Assembly: GCF_002994635.1 (NCBI RefSeq)
Contig: NZ_PVNL01000093.1
Span: 1-50,890 of the forward strand
Source of the DNA: Enhygromyxa salina
GTDB taxonomy: Bacteria; Myxococcota_A; Polyangia; Nannocystales; Nannocystaceae
DNA: 50,890 bases
Direction: 5' to 3'
Shown here in pieces: positions 25,006 through 33,769 of this stretch; position 1 is the first letter of the stretch, and each line of letters opens with the position of its first letter. Below the pieces are notes generated by a model that was not told the origin of the DNA, ran no database searches, and saw nothing but the letters and a program-made list of their open reading frames with translations. The translations under genes were made by a program, and so were the position numbers.

Positions 25006-26181
25006 ATGAGCCTCCTTCGGTCCCAGCGTGACGGCGAGCTCGCCGCCGGGCTCGCCGCGATTCAGGCCCCCTTCGAGCAGGCTCAAACCCTGCCGCCGTA
25101 CCTCTATACGTCGCCGGAGATCTTTGCGCTGGAGCTGGGGGCGTTGTTTGGGCGGATGTGGCTGTGTATTGCTCGTGAGGAGGATCTGCCCCAGCCACGC
25201 AGCTACCTGACACGCAGGCTCGGCGACGAGCAGCTCCTGGTGGTTCGCGATGAAGCCGGGCAGCTGCGGGCGTTCTTCAATGTCTGCCGTCACCGAGGGG
25301 CGCGCTTGATCGACGCGCCATGCGGACGGCTGCGCGGTGCGATTAATTGTCCCTATCACAAATGGAGCTACGCCCTCGACGGTCGCTTGCTGCACGCGCC
25401 ACGTGCTGGTCCCACGTTCGCGCCTGAGGACTACCCGCTGCGCTCGCCGGGGCTGGAGACGCGTGACGGCTTCGTGTTCATCAACCTGGATCCTGGCGCG
25501 GCCTCGCTCGCGCACGCCCTCGCTGATCTGCCCAGCCTCGCCCGCTACCGGGTCGGATCGCTGCGCCGGGCCGTTCGTCACGAGTATACGATCGAGGCCA
25601 ACTGGAAGGTGATCGCCGAGAACTATGGGGAGTGCTACCACTGCCAGCTACTGCACCCGCAATTGCACCGAATCAGCGACTTCGAGACTGGCTCGTTCAC
25701 GGCTGGGGTGTGCTTCAACGGCGGGCCGATGCGACTGCGGGATGGATTCACGACCCTCTCGATGTCGGGCAATACTGCCTTGCCGCCGATCCGTGGGCTC
25801 ACGGGTGAGGATCTGCGCCTGGTCAGATACCTGCAGGTCTATCCGAATCTGACGCTGGCCTTGCACCCGCAGTACCTGCTGACGCATGAGCTCTGGCCGG
25901 TGTCGCCGACTCGATCGCGGATTGTCTGCCAGTGGTTGGTTCCGCCGAGCACGCTGGCGCGGCCTGGGTTCGATGATGATGTGACCGGGATGATCGAGTT
26001 TTGGGATGTGACGAATCATCAGGACTGGGCGGTGTGTGAGCGCGTGCAGCTGGGGCTGGCCTCGGTGGGGTGCGTGCCGGGGCCGTATCACCAGACGGAG
26101 CGGTGCGTGTACGCGTTCGACCAGTGGTACGCGGGCGCCCTGCGGCAGGGGCTCGATGCATCAACGTCCCCGGCGTGGTAG
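25006..26181 (+). CDS. Rieske non-heme iron oxygenase, alpha subunit
   Basis: A 391-residue oxygenase. The Rieske [2Fe-2S] site is complete: CRH (Cys94, His96) and CPYH (Cys115, His118). The mononuclear iron site is also complete, with NYGECYHCQLLHP supplying His212 and His217 and NHQD supplying Asp340. Glu209 or Glu205 may act as the bridging acid. The pattern resembles the glycine-betaine/carnitine oxygenase-like branch rather than aromatic-ring dioxygenases, but the substrate cannot be read. A reductase must be encoded elsewhere. An in-frame GTG at 25000 is an alternative start. It is separated by 11 bases from the methyltransferase gene and divergent from the DUF4215 lipoprotein. Confidence 0.92.
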   Translation: MSLLRSQRDGELAAGLAAIQAPFEQAQTLPPYLYTSPEIFALELGALFGRMWLCIAREEDLPQPRSYLTRRLGDEQLLVVRDEAGQLRAFFNVCRHRGARLIDAPCGRLRGAINCPYHKWSYALDGRLLHAPRAGPTFAPEDYPLRSPGLETRDGFVFINLDPGAASLAHALADLPSLARYRVGSLRRAVRHEYTIEANWKVIAENYGECYHCQLLHPQLHRISDFETGSFTAGVCFNGGPMRLRDGFTTLSMSGNTALPPIRGLTGEDLRLVRYLQVYPNLTLALHPQYLLTHELWPVSPTRSRIVCQWLVPPSTLARPGFDDDVTGMIEFWDVTNHQDWAVCERVQLGLASVGCVPGPYHQTERCVYAFDQWYAGALRQGLDASTSPAW

Positions 26182-26192
26182 CCAAGCACGTC

Positions 26193-27683
26193 GTGTCCGA
26201 TCCCCGCCCCGACCCCGCCGCCCTGCTCGCGCTCCCGACCGAGCTGTCCGCCCGCATCCACGCGAGCATGACCGCGGGCTTCGACGCCTCGCTGATCGCC
26301 CGCGCGGAAGCGATCGCCCCCAAGCAATTCGACGCCGTCCGACTCCCGCTCGTCCACGCGTGGCTGCGCGCCCAGTCCGATCCCGCCGCGGTCTGGGCCC
26401 GGCTGTTCGCCTACCGCGACTGCGTCCCCACGCCGCGCGTCCGCGAAGCTCTCGGCGACGACCTGACCGACGCGCTGTGCTCTGCCAACGCGCTGCAGCC
26501 CAGCCACGACCAGCTCCGCGCCAGCCTGCGCCTGATGCCCTTCGCCGGGTTGCTGCTCGCCTCCGACGAGGTCGACGCGCGCTTCGACCCGGTCATGGGC
26601 CCGGGCGCGACGACCTTCGAGCTGTGGCGGGCGATCGAGATCACCGACAGCCCCCGCGTGCTCGACATCGGCTGCGGCGCAGGCTCGCTCGCGCTGGCGG
26701 CCGCCCGCGCTGGCGCGAGCGAGGTCGTCGGCGTCGATCTGGATCCACGCGCGGTCGCGTACGCCCAATTCAACGCCAAGCTCAACGGCATCACCAACGC
26801 CCGCTTCGAAGCGGGCGATCTCACCGCCCCCGTGGCCGGCCACCGCTTCGACTTGGTCGTCTCGCAGCCGCCCTTCGTGACCCAGCCACCCTCGGTCACC
26901 ACGACCACCTACCTGCACGGTGGTCGGCGCGGCGACGAGCTCGCGCTGCGCATGCTGTCCGAGCTGCCGCCGCTCCTGTCCGACCGCGGCCGCGCGCTCG
27001 CGCTGTTCGACACCGCCGACGACGACGCGCTGATCGATCGCCTGACCACGGCCGTCAACGATCCGGCCCTGCGCATCGTCGCCGTGGCCGCGGCGGGGCT
27101 CGGCGCGGATCAGCAAGCGCTGGGCTACGCCTCGACCTCGCACTCGCAGCTGGGCCCCGACTACGCCGCCGCCGCGATCGCCTACCGCGATCACCTGCGC
27201 GAGCTGGGGATCGAGCGAACGCGCCACGTGCTGGTCCTGGTCGAGCGGCCGCCCAGCGCAAAGGCCCCGTGCTTCTCGGCCCGCGTCGACACCGACGGCG
27301 CGCGGCTCCACGACGCGTCCGCGCTCACCGAGCTGCGCCAAGCGCTCGACGCCGCCGCGCACCCCGACGCCGAGCTCCTTCAGCTGCGTGTGCGGCCCAG
27401 CCCCCACGCGCTGTTCGTGCACGAGCGCTCGCTCGCGGGGCTCGGCGACGATCGCCTGCGGGTCCGGTTCGAGGGCGGCCACGCGAGCGACCGCGAGCTC
27501 AGCGAAGCCGCGGCGGCGCTGATCGAGATCCTCGCCCAGACCGACACCCTGACCGAGGCCGTCGAACACTACGCGCAGGTCTGCCGGGCCACGCCCGAGC
27601 AGGTCGCCGCCAGCGTGGCCCGGTTCGTGCGCGAGTCACTGGTCAACGGACTGCTCGTTGTCAGTGATCGCCGCGACCTTTGA
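26193..27683 (+). CDS. Class I SAM-dependent methyltransferase (HemK/RsmC-like)
   Basis: A 496-residue protein starting with GTG at 26193, 11 bases after the Rieske gene. Residues 1 to about 140 form a helical N-terminal domain. The methyltransferase core follows, with motif I LDIGCGAG (about 157-164), an acidic strand end GVDLDPRAV, and motif IV SQPPF (about 224-228) in place of the NPPY of N-methylating HemK/RsmC enzymes. The C-terminal 170 residues, ending EQVAASVARFVRESL, look like an extra helical domain. The target is unknown; a glutamine, adenine or guanine N-methyltransferase is possible, though SQPPF departs from the standard motif. The gene may be cotranscribed with the oxygenase and ends 1 base from the convergent RCC1 gene. 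Confidence 0.88.
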   Translation: MSDPRPDPAALLALPTELSARIHASMTAGFDASLIARAEAIAPKQFDAVRLPLVHAWLRAQSDPAAVWARLFAYRDCVPTPRVREALGDDLTDALCSANALQPSHDQLRASLRLMPFAGLLLASDEVDARFDPVMGPGATTFELWRAIEITDSPRVLDIGCGAGSLALAAARAGASEVVGVDLDPRAVAYAQFNAKLNGITNARFEAGDLTAPVAGHRFDLVVSQPPFVTQPPSVTTTTYLHGGRRGDELALRMLSELPPLLSDRGRALALFDTADDDALIDRLTTAVNDPALRIVAVAAAGLGADQQALGYASTSHSQLGPDYAAAAIAYRDHLRELGIERTRHVLVLVERPPSAKAPCFSARVDTDGARLHDASALTELRQALDAAAHPDAELLQLRVRPSPHALFVHERSLAGLGDDRLRVRFEGGHASDRELSEAAAALIEILAQTDTLTEAVEHYAQVCRATPEQVAASVARFVRESLVNGLLVVSDRRDL

Positions 27684-27684
27684 C

Positions 27685-29379
27685 TCAAAACAGCGAGATC
27701 GCCCCAACGCTGGCCGGTGTCTCGTCGTCACCGATGTCGTTGGCGTTGGCGTAGCCCAGCCGGCCGCTGGCGCCACTGCCCCAACACACGACCGAGTAGT
27801 CCTCGAGCACCGCGCATGTATGATCGATCCCCGACGAGATCGAGATCGCCGTGAGCTCGCCGAGATCGATCGGGTCCACGCTGCTGGGCAGCTCGTTCGC
27901 GTTGTCCCCGATGTCGTCCTTGTGTCCGAGCCCAAGCTGACCGATGTCGTTGCTGCCCCAGCAGCGGACCGTGCCGTCCTCGAGCAACGCGCAGCTGAAT
28001 TCGTCGCCCGCGCTGATCGCCTTGGCTGGCCCACCGAGGCTGATCGGCGTCAGCGCGGAGGGTGGCTCGTTGCCCTGGTCGCCCCAGTTTGTCTTGTTGC
28101 CTTGGCCGAGCTGGCCGTGGTTCGCGTGGCCCCAGCACAGCACGTCGCCCGACGAGAACAGCGCGCAGCTGTGTTCTTTACCCAGCGCGAGCTGGGCGAT
28201 CGTCGCGTTGTTGGGCAGCGACATCGGGCGCACGTCGACCGGCCCGGAGTCGTTGGCCGGCTCGTTGTCGCCGATGCTCGCGTTGGTGCTCAGGCCCAGC
28301 TGCCCCTTGCCGTTGAGGCCCCAACAGAACAGATCGTCGGCGACCGTGACCGCGCAGCTGTGGCGATAGCCGGTGGCCACGAGCGCGACATCGCTGGGGC
28401 CTAGCCCGACCAGGGGCGCGGCGCTGGCGTGCTCGTCATCGCCGATCCGCGTGGTGTTTCCGATCCCGAGCTGGCCGTTGCCGTTGTCGCCCCAGCAGCG
28501 CACGTCGCCGCTGTCGAGCCGCGCGCAGGTGTGAGCGCCCCCGGCCGAGAACTGCGTGGCCGTGCCGCCGAGCATGATCGCGTCGAGCAGCTCGAGCGTC
28601 TCGTCATTGCCAAGGTCGACGTTCGAGCTGTTGCCGAGCTGACCGAGAGAGGCCCCGCCCCAGCAGCCCATCGAGTTGTCACCGAACAGGGCACAGCTGT
28701 GCAGGTCGCCCAGGTCGATCGAGAGCGCGCTGCCGGGCAGCGGGACGTCGCCAGCGCTGGCAGGGGTCTCGTCGTCGCCGATGTCCTCGGTGGTCCCGTA
28801 GCCGAGCTGGCCGGACCCGCCCAAGCCCCAGCAGCGCACGCTGCCGCCCTCGATCAGCGCGCAGGTGTGCTGGCCGCTCGCGACCACCGCGACGGTCGTG
28901 AGCGTGCAGTCGGTCTCGCAGCCGTCGCCGCCGACGTTGTTGCCGTCGTCACACACCTCGCCATCGTCGGGCGTGCCGTTGCCGCAGGAGCTCGGCGCAC
29001 ACACGCCGTCCTCGCAGGCCAGCCCAGGATCACAGCTGGCGAGCGAGCCGTCACACATGCACCCGAGGTGGGAGCAGCCCGGGTCACCGTCTCCGTCGCC
29101 CTCACCGTCGCCGTCTCCCGCTGGATCGCCGTCGCCGTCGCCGTCGCCAGCCTCGGGCTCGCACATGTCCTCCACACAGGCCAAGCCGGGGTCGCAGCCA
29201 CCACCGGGCGTGCACGCGCACCCAGACTGGCCGATGCAGTCGCTCTCGGTCCCGGTCCCGGTCGCGGCCTCGCTCGTGTCCGAGCCGGAGCCGTCACCGC
29301 TGCCGATCCCGCCGGTCGCGGGGGTGCACGCGAGCAAGAGGAACAGACCGGGGCCGGTGAGACAGCTCGACCTACGCAT
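27685..29379 (-). CDS. Secreted lipoprotein with seven RCC1-type beta-propeller repeats
   Basis: A 564-residue protein with the lipobox LLLAC (Cys18). Two short cysteine clusters (about 48-73 and 102-127) surround a Gly-Asp linker at about 77-100. One DUF4215-like unit (CGNG...EVCDDGN) spans about 132-158. From about 163 to the C-terminus come seven repeats of a pattern like GxxHSCAL...VRCWGxxxxGQLG, the RCC1 (BNR-like) type, each carrying the HxCA and CWG cysteines. Seven copies fit one closed seven-bladed propeller. A surface binding role is inferred, as for similar myxobacterial proteins. The ATG at 29379 gives a good signal peptide. The tail lies 1 base from the methyltransferase stop. 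Confidence 0.92.
   Translation of the reverse strand: MRRSSCLTGPGLFLLLACTPATGGIGSGDGSGSDTSEAATGTGTESDCIGQSGCACTPGGGCDPGLACVEDMCEPEAGDGDGDGDPAGDGDGEGDGDGDPGCSHLGCMCDGSLASCDPGLACEDGVCAPSSCGNGTPDDGEVCDDGNNVGGDGCETDCTLTTVAVVASGQHTCALIEGGSVRCWGLGGSGQLGYGTTEDIGDDETPASAGDVPLPGSALSIDLGDLHSCALFGDNSMGCWGGASLGQLGNSSNVDLGNDETLELLDAIMLGGTATQFSAGGAHTCARLDSGDVRCWGDNGNGQLGIGNTTRIGDDEHASAAPLVGLGPSDVALVATGYRHSCAVTVADDLFCWGLNGKGQLGLSTNASIGDNEPANDSGPVDVRPMSLPNNATIAQLALGKEHSCALFSSGDVLCWGHANHGQLGQGNKTNWGDQGNEPPSALTPISLGGPAKAISAGDEFSCALLEDGTVRCWGSNDIGQLGLGHKDDIGDNANELPSSVDPIDLGELTAISISSGIDHTCAVLEDYSVVCWGSGASGRLGYANANDIGDDETPASVGAISLF
29080..29151 (-). repeat. Gly-Asp coding repeat (linker in the RCC1 lipoprotein)
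   Basis: GD-rich tract of about 24 residues with Pro and Glu interruptions, encoded by near-repeated six-base units. Confidence 0.8.
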
Positions 29380-29435
29380 GCCTCTGTCTACCAGAGTTGT
29401 CGGTGGACACGCACCCGCTCGCTGCAGCGGCCCTG

Positions 29436-31049
29436 TCAGCGGCGCTCGACCTCGATCATCAAGCGCCCGCCCGCGACCGGCTCGGCCGACAGCGCCGCCA
29501 GCACACCGCCCATCATGCCGCCGACCACCCCGACGGTGGACACCTCGCTGCCCGCGAAGAACAAGCCCTTGATCGGCGAGCGCGCCCGCAGCCACGGGTT
29601 GCGATATCGGTTCGGGGTCGGCTCCAGGCCGTAGATCGATCCTGCGTAGGGCCGCACGAAGTGATCGGTGGTCAGCGGCGTCGAGAGCTCGGCGTGGGCG
29701 ATCATCGGCGCGAGCTCGGGCATGTACTCGAGGTACTGGGCCAAGATCGCGTCGTGCAGCGCTCGCTTGAACGCGTCGTAGTCGGCGTCACGCCGCTGCC
29801 AGCGCGACCCTTGCCAGCGCTCGAACGACTCCCACGGCACGAAGGTCACGACCTCGCCCGTGTGGCGCTGGTTCGGGCCCGGCTCGTGGGCGGGATCCTT
29901 GAGCGAGGGGAACGAGCAGTACAGCACGGGCGCGCGCGGGACCGGCTTGCCGGGCGCCACGTCCCAGCCGCTGACCTCGGTGTCCCAGGTCTCGTAGAAC
30001 CACTTGTTGGCCGCGCCCGCGCCAGCCTTGCGGATGTCCCCCTCGAACCCGAGATACAGGCACACGTGCGGCGGCGCAGGATCCAGGCGAGCGACCGAGC
30101 GCGCCCAGCTGTGCTTGGCGTACTCGGCCGGCAACAATCGCTCGACGGTCGACCACACCCCGGCGGCGCTGACGATGCGGTCGGCACGAATGACCTCACC
30201 CGGCGCCCCGTCGCGGCCGCGCAGGCGCACGCCCTGAGCGACGCCGTCCGCGACCAGGATCTGCTCGACGTCGGCGCGGATCTTGGTCCAGCCGCCCGCG
30301 TCGGCCACGGTCTGCAGCAGACAGCGCGCGATCTGATCGGAGCCACCCACGGGGTAGTACGCGCCCCACTGGAAGTGGCGGGTGACCAGCGCCTGCATCG
30401 CAAACGACGAGCGGCGCGGCGTGGACCCGTAGTAGCCCCACTGTGAGACCAGGATCGCGCGCAGTCGTTCGTTGCGGGTCAGCTCGGCGACCACGTCGGC
30501 GGTGTGACGCTCGAACCACTTCTTGGCGGTGCGCGCGAACACGGCCTCGGCCCCGCGCCCGATCCCCGGCGGCAGGGTCCGGCTCAGGTAGTAGCCCCGC
30601 ATGCTGCCCGCGACCTCGCGCGCGAGCGCGAACCACTTGTCGATCGCCTCCCCCTCGTCGGGGAACGCGGCCAGCAGGTTGGCCTTGAACTGCTCGGGCG
30701 TGTCGGGGAAGTCGATGCGGAAGTCGTCGGGCCAGTAAAATTCGTCGTAGACCCCACCCAGGCTGGCCCACTTCAGCCGATCATCGGTCAGGTGCGCGAG
30801 CAGGCGCCCCGGCATCGAGCGCGTGGTGACCTCGCCGACCGCGTGCACGCCGACGTCCCAGCGCCAGCCCTTGCGCTTGAAGGTGTGCGTGTAGCCGCCC
30901 GGTTCGTAGTGCTGCTCGAGCACCAGCACGCGCTTGCCAAGCTTGGCCAGCAGCGCGGCGCAGCACATGCCGCCCATGCCCGAGCCGATCACGATGTAGT
31001 CGAGGTGCCCCTCGGGGGTGTTCGTGCTCCAGGGTTTGTCGTGGGCCAC
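29436..31049 (-). CDS. FAD-dependent oxidoreductase of the CrtI/RetSat (phytoene desaturase / retinol saturase) family
   Basis: A 537-residue flavoprotein. The N-terminal dinucleotide motif is IVIGSGMGGMCCAALLAKLG, followed by VLVLEQHYEPGGYTHTF, the pattern of carotenoid isomerases and all-trans-retinol 13,14-reductases. WDVGVHAVGEV and a C-terminal GLFFAGSEVSTVGVVGGMMGGV (FAD-binding) segment complete the fold. It should act on a polyene or lipid substrate, with FAD and probably a membrane-associated acceptor. No carotenoid genes are nearby, so the substrate is not known. Translation starts at GTG (31049). A 55-base gap separates it from the RCC1 gene downstream on the same strand. Confidence 0.9.
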   Translation of the reverse strand: MAHDKPWSTNTPEGHLDYIVIGSGMGGMCCAALLAKLGKRVLVLEQHYEPGGYTHTFKRKGWRWDVGVHAVGEVTTRSMPGRLLAHLTDDRLKWASLGGVYDEFYWPDDFRIDFPDTPEQFKANLLAAFPDEGEAIDKWFALAREVAGSMRGYYLSRTLPPGIGRGAEAVFARTAKKWFERHTADVVAELTRNERLRAILVSQWGYYGSTPRRSSFAMQALVTRHFQWGAYYPVGGSDQIARCLLQTVADAGGWTKIRADVEQILVADGVAQGVRLRGRDGAPGEVIRADRIVSAAGVWSTVERLLPAEYAKHSWARSVARLDPAPPHVCLYLGFEGDIRKAGAGAANKWFYETWDTEVSGWDVAPGKPVPRAPVLYCSFPSLKDPAHEPGPNQRHTGEVVTFVPWESFERWQGSRWQRRDADYDAFKRALHDAILAQYLEYMPELAPMIAHAELSTPLTTDHFVRPYAGSIYGLEPTPNRYRNPWLRARSPIKGLFFAGSEVSTVGVVGGMMGGVLAALSAEPVAGGRLMIEVERR

Positions 31050-31103
31050 GCGGTCACGAATACTTGATCTCTGCGCGCCCGCGCGACCCGTGCCCCCAGA
31101 AAT

Positions 31104-31817
31104 TCAGTCGATCCACACCAGCTTCGAGCTGTAGGTGCTCGACGCGTCCATGCGAATGCGTGGCTCACAGACGACCATACCGACGAGCACCCTGTCGTTC
31201 ATGGCTTCGGGTGAGATCTCGAAGTTGATCCGGGCGCCCGAGGACGCGACCACGGAGCCGGCGCTGCGGTCGGCCCCGAGCTCGACGATCTTGCTGACGT
31301 TGGCCTTGCGCACGAGGATCTGGACCGTGTAGGTGCCGGGCGGCAGCTCGTCAAAGCGGTACACGCCGGTTGGACCGGTGATGAGCTCGCGCTCGCGCTC
31401 GAGTGCCACGCTCTGCAGGATCACGAACGCGTCCTCGATCGGCTGCCCGGCGGTGTCACGGATGACACCGCCGATCTGACCGGGTGCCCCGGCGTCGATC
31501 AGCGTGAGCTGGGGTCCGAGCACCGAGCCGTAGGGATCCGAACCGGGCGTGGCGCACCCGGCCAGAACCAGGGCGACGATGCTGGCGGCGAGGCCGGTGG
31601 CGAGCCGCAGCCGCTCCCCCTCGCGCACGATCCGGACACACGCGCGGCCGGTCTCGCTCGCATCGAGGACCCGCTCGAGCTCGGCCTCGGTGAGCGCTTG
31701 CGTGTCGGTGACTCGATGCTCGCAGCGCTCACACTGACGGCCCCCCGGAACGACCGGCATGGCCGCCCAGGGCTCGGAGCAGGGAAGAATCTGCAGACGT
31801 CGCGGCGGGCGTGACAC
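31104..31817 (-). CDS. Zinc-ribbon, single-span membrane protein with a carboxypeptidase-regulatory domain
   Basis: About 237 residues. The N-terminus holds PCSEPWAAM...CERCEHRVTD, a CxxPW..M / CxxC pattern resembling the small zinc-ribbon found ahead of membrane segments in Bacteroidetes and myxobacteria. ALTEAELERVL follows, then a hydrophobic segment, LATGLAASIVALVLAGCAT (about residues 73-91), that spans the membrane or acts as an internal lipoprotein-like signal with an LAGC motif. Next comes a carboxypeptidase-regulatory beta-sandwich (QIGGVIRDTAGQPIEDAFV...TGVYRFDELPPGTYTVQI). The zinc-ribbon would be cytoplasmic and the beta-sandwich external. The start is uncertain between GTG 31817 and TTG 31826. 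It lies about 41 bases downstream of the TorD/MBL gene and could share its transcript. Confidence 0.82.
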   Translation of the reverse strand: MSRPPRRLQILPCSEPWAAMPVVPGGRQCERCEHRVTDTQALTEAELERVLDASETGRACVRIVREGERLRLATGLAASIVALVLAGCATPGSDPYGSVLGPQLTLIDAGAPGQIGGVIRDTAGQPIEDAFVILQSVALERERELITGPTGVYRFDELPPGTYTVQILVRKANVSKIVELGADRSAGSVVASSGARINFEISPEAMNDRVLVGMVVCEPRIRMDASSTYSSKLVWID

Positions 31818-31858
31818 GCGGGGCAACGGGTCGCCCGCGTCCGACTTTCACTGCCCGC

Positions 31859-33769
31859 TCAGACCGTCTCGCCCACGATCGCGCTCGGGTCCTCGGGCTG
31901 GGGCCGAAACGCGTTGATCGGGATCTTGAGATAGCGGGTCTGATTGCTGGCTGGATCGGGCAGCGCCCCCGCGTCGACGTTGACCTGCACGCTCTGAAAC
32001 AGCAGCTTGGGCGCGCTCAGGGTCGCGTCGCGCTTGGTCCGGAATTCGACGAACGCTTCGCGCGATCGGTCGGCTGGCAGCTGCTTGTTGGTGGCCTTTT
32101 GCTCGGCCACGGTGGTCTGATAGGCGAGCGCGCGACCACCCGGCTGATAATCGTGGCCAACGAAGATCCGAGTCTCGTCTGGCAAGGTGTAGATGCGCTT
32201 GGTGATCGAGTCGTAGAGATCCTCGGCGCTCCCGGCCGGGAAGTCGCAGCGGCCCGTGCCCATGTCGGGCATGAACATGGCGTCGCCCGTGAACAGGGCG
32301 TCCTCGAATAGATAGCTGACACAGCCAGGCGTGTGGCCGGGCGTGGCGATGACCTGAAACCGCAGCGTGCCGGCCTCGACGACCTCACCGTCGTGCAGCA
32401 GTCGATCGAACTGTCGGCCGTCAGTTGGAAAGTCGGCGGGAAGATCGAACACGTCCTTGAAGATCGCCTGGACCACGGTGATCTTGGCGCCAATCCCGGT
32501 CTGGGCAGCCGGAAACCGGCGCTTGAGCACCTGCGAGCCCGACAGGTGATCGGCGTGCGCGTGGGTCTCGAGGATCAGCCGCAGCTCGAGCTCGCGCTTG
32601 CGCAAGAACACGCTCACGCGATCGACCGAGACATGCGAGATTTCAGAGCTCGCCGGATCGTAGTCGAGCACTGGATCAATGACGATCGCGTCGCGCGACT
32701 CGGGATCGAACACCACGTAGGTCAAGGTGCTGGTGGCGTCATCATAAAAGGCTTCGATCTCCATGGTTGACCTGTCTGTACGGGCGATGGGTGAGGTGGC
32801 TGCGCTGGCGTCGTGCAGCTGGGTGATCAACATCCTGGCGGCGACGATCGCGGCGCGCCAGGGCTGAATCGCGGGCTCGATCCCGCAGCGGTCCGCGATC
32901 CGAGCCAGGGCATGGTCGCGCCGCAGCAACAGCGCGTCCAGTGACTCGAGCAGACCCGTGAACGCACCATATTCGGCGGCGCTGCGCAGCAGGTTGTCGA
33001 GCATCAGCTCGCGTGGGCCGAAGCCCCGCGGGACCGCGTGGCGACGGCCGAGCGCGCCGATGTCGGCGCGGCTGAAGAACACGCCGACCTTCGCGGGCGT
33101 CAGGAGGTGTTGCGCGAGCTGGCGCAGGCCGGTGGTCTGGTCGTGCAGGTGCGCGTCCGGGGCTGCAAGCGCGACGGGGGTCAGCGCGCCGGGGAGCTGG
33201 CTGCGATGCTCGGCGACCAGCTCGAGGGCCTCGCGCGCGAGCTTGGGCCACAGCGAACACCCGCCGCCGCTCGCCGGAAGATCGTCACAGGCGCACACGA
33301 ACGCGGGCAGGTACGCGAGCACGCACGCGTCGAGGAACCCGGCGAGGATCTGATCACAGCGGGCGATCAGCTCGGGTCGGCCGTCGGCGTGGGCCTCGGC
33401 CTGGGCGCCGGTCACGAACGACAAGAACGCCAGCTCGATGCCCAGGTGATCCGCGCTCAGCTCGTCGAGCCGCGGCGTGAAGCCGGCCTGCTCGTAGTAG
33501 CCGCGGACCGTGTCCGCGCACGCGCCCGCCTGCGCGGCCGGATCCAGGAACACCCCCGCGTAGGGAAACACCCCGAGGCCGAAGCAAGCGTGGTGCGCCG
33601 CCGCGAGCTCGTCGAGCGTGTCAGGCTCGCTCCCGATCCAGCCGACGGACTCGAGCTGCGCGAGCGACCGCGCATCGACGCCCCGCACGAACAACCCAGC
33701 CAGCAGCGCGTAGAGCCGGCTGCGCCCCCGCGCCAGCTGCTCGACGCCCAGCTCGAGCTCAGCGCCCAA
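31859..33769 (-). CDS. TorD-type chaperone fused to a persulfide-dioxygenase-like MBL hydrolase
   Basis: One 636-residue frame. Residues 1 to about 320 resemble TorD/DmsD chaperones for Mo-bisMGD enzymes, with FPYAGVFLDP and the hallmark ADHLGIELAFLSFV. Residues 336-636, starting MEIEAFYDDATSTLTYVVFD, are a metallo-beta-lactamase-fold protein with the THAHADHLSG iron site, TPGHTPGCVSY, FTGDAMF and FVGHDYQPGG, closest by pattern to ETHE1-like persulfide dioxygenases. No stop separates them. The first part starts with TTG at 33769, inside the last codons of the molybdoenzyme gene and preceded by AAGGAG. Internal re-initiation at ATG 32764 could also yield a separate hydrolase. The chaperone presumably matures the molybdoenzyme encoded directly upstream. 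Confidence 0.85.
   Translation of the reverse strand: MGAELELGVEQLARGRSRLYALLAGLFVRGVDARSLAQLESVGWIGSEPDTLDELAAAHHACFGLGVFPYAGVFLDPAAQAGACADTVRGYYEQAGFTPRLDELSADHLGIELAFLSFVTGAQAEAHADGRPELIARCDQILAGFLDACVLAYLPAFVCACDDLPASGGGCSLWPKLAREALELVAEHRSQLPGALTPVALAAPDAHLHDQTTGLRQLAQHLLTPAKVGVFFSRADIGALGRRHAVPRGFGPRELMLDNLLRSAAEYGAFTGLLESLDALLLRRDHALARIADRCGIEPAIQPWRAAIVAARMLITQLHDASAATSPIARTDRSTMEIEAFYDDATSTLTYVVFDPESRDAIVIDPVLDYDPASSEISHVSVDRVSVFLRKRELELRLILETHAHADHLSGSQVLKRRFPAAQTGIGAKITVVQAIFKDVFDLPADFPTDGRQFDRLLHDGEVVEAGTLRFQVIATPGHTPGCVSYLFEDALFTGDAMFMPDMGTGRCDFPAGSAEDLYDSITKRIYTLPDETRIFVGHDYQPGGRALAYQTTVAEQKATNKQLPADRSREAFVEFRTKRDATLSAPKLLFQSVQVNVDAGALPDPASNQTRYLKIPINAFRPQPEDPSAIVGETV

Noticed and set aside
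26036..27667. Plus-strand frame of 543 codons overlapping the methyltransferase gene
   Set aside because: Composition is almost entirely Arg, Ala and Pro. The other plus-strand frame contains the methyltransferase motifs.
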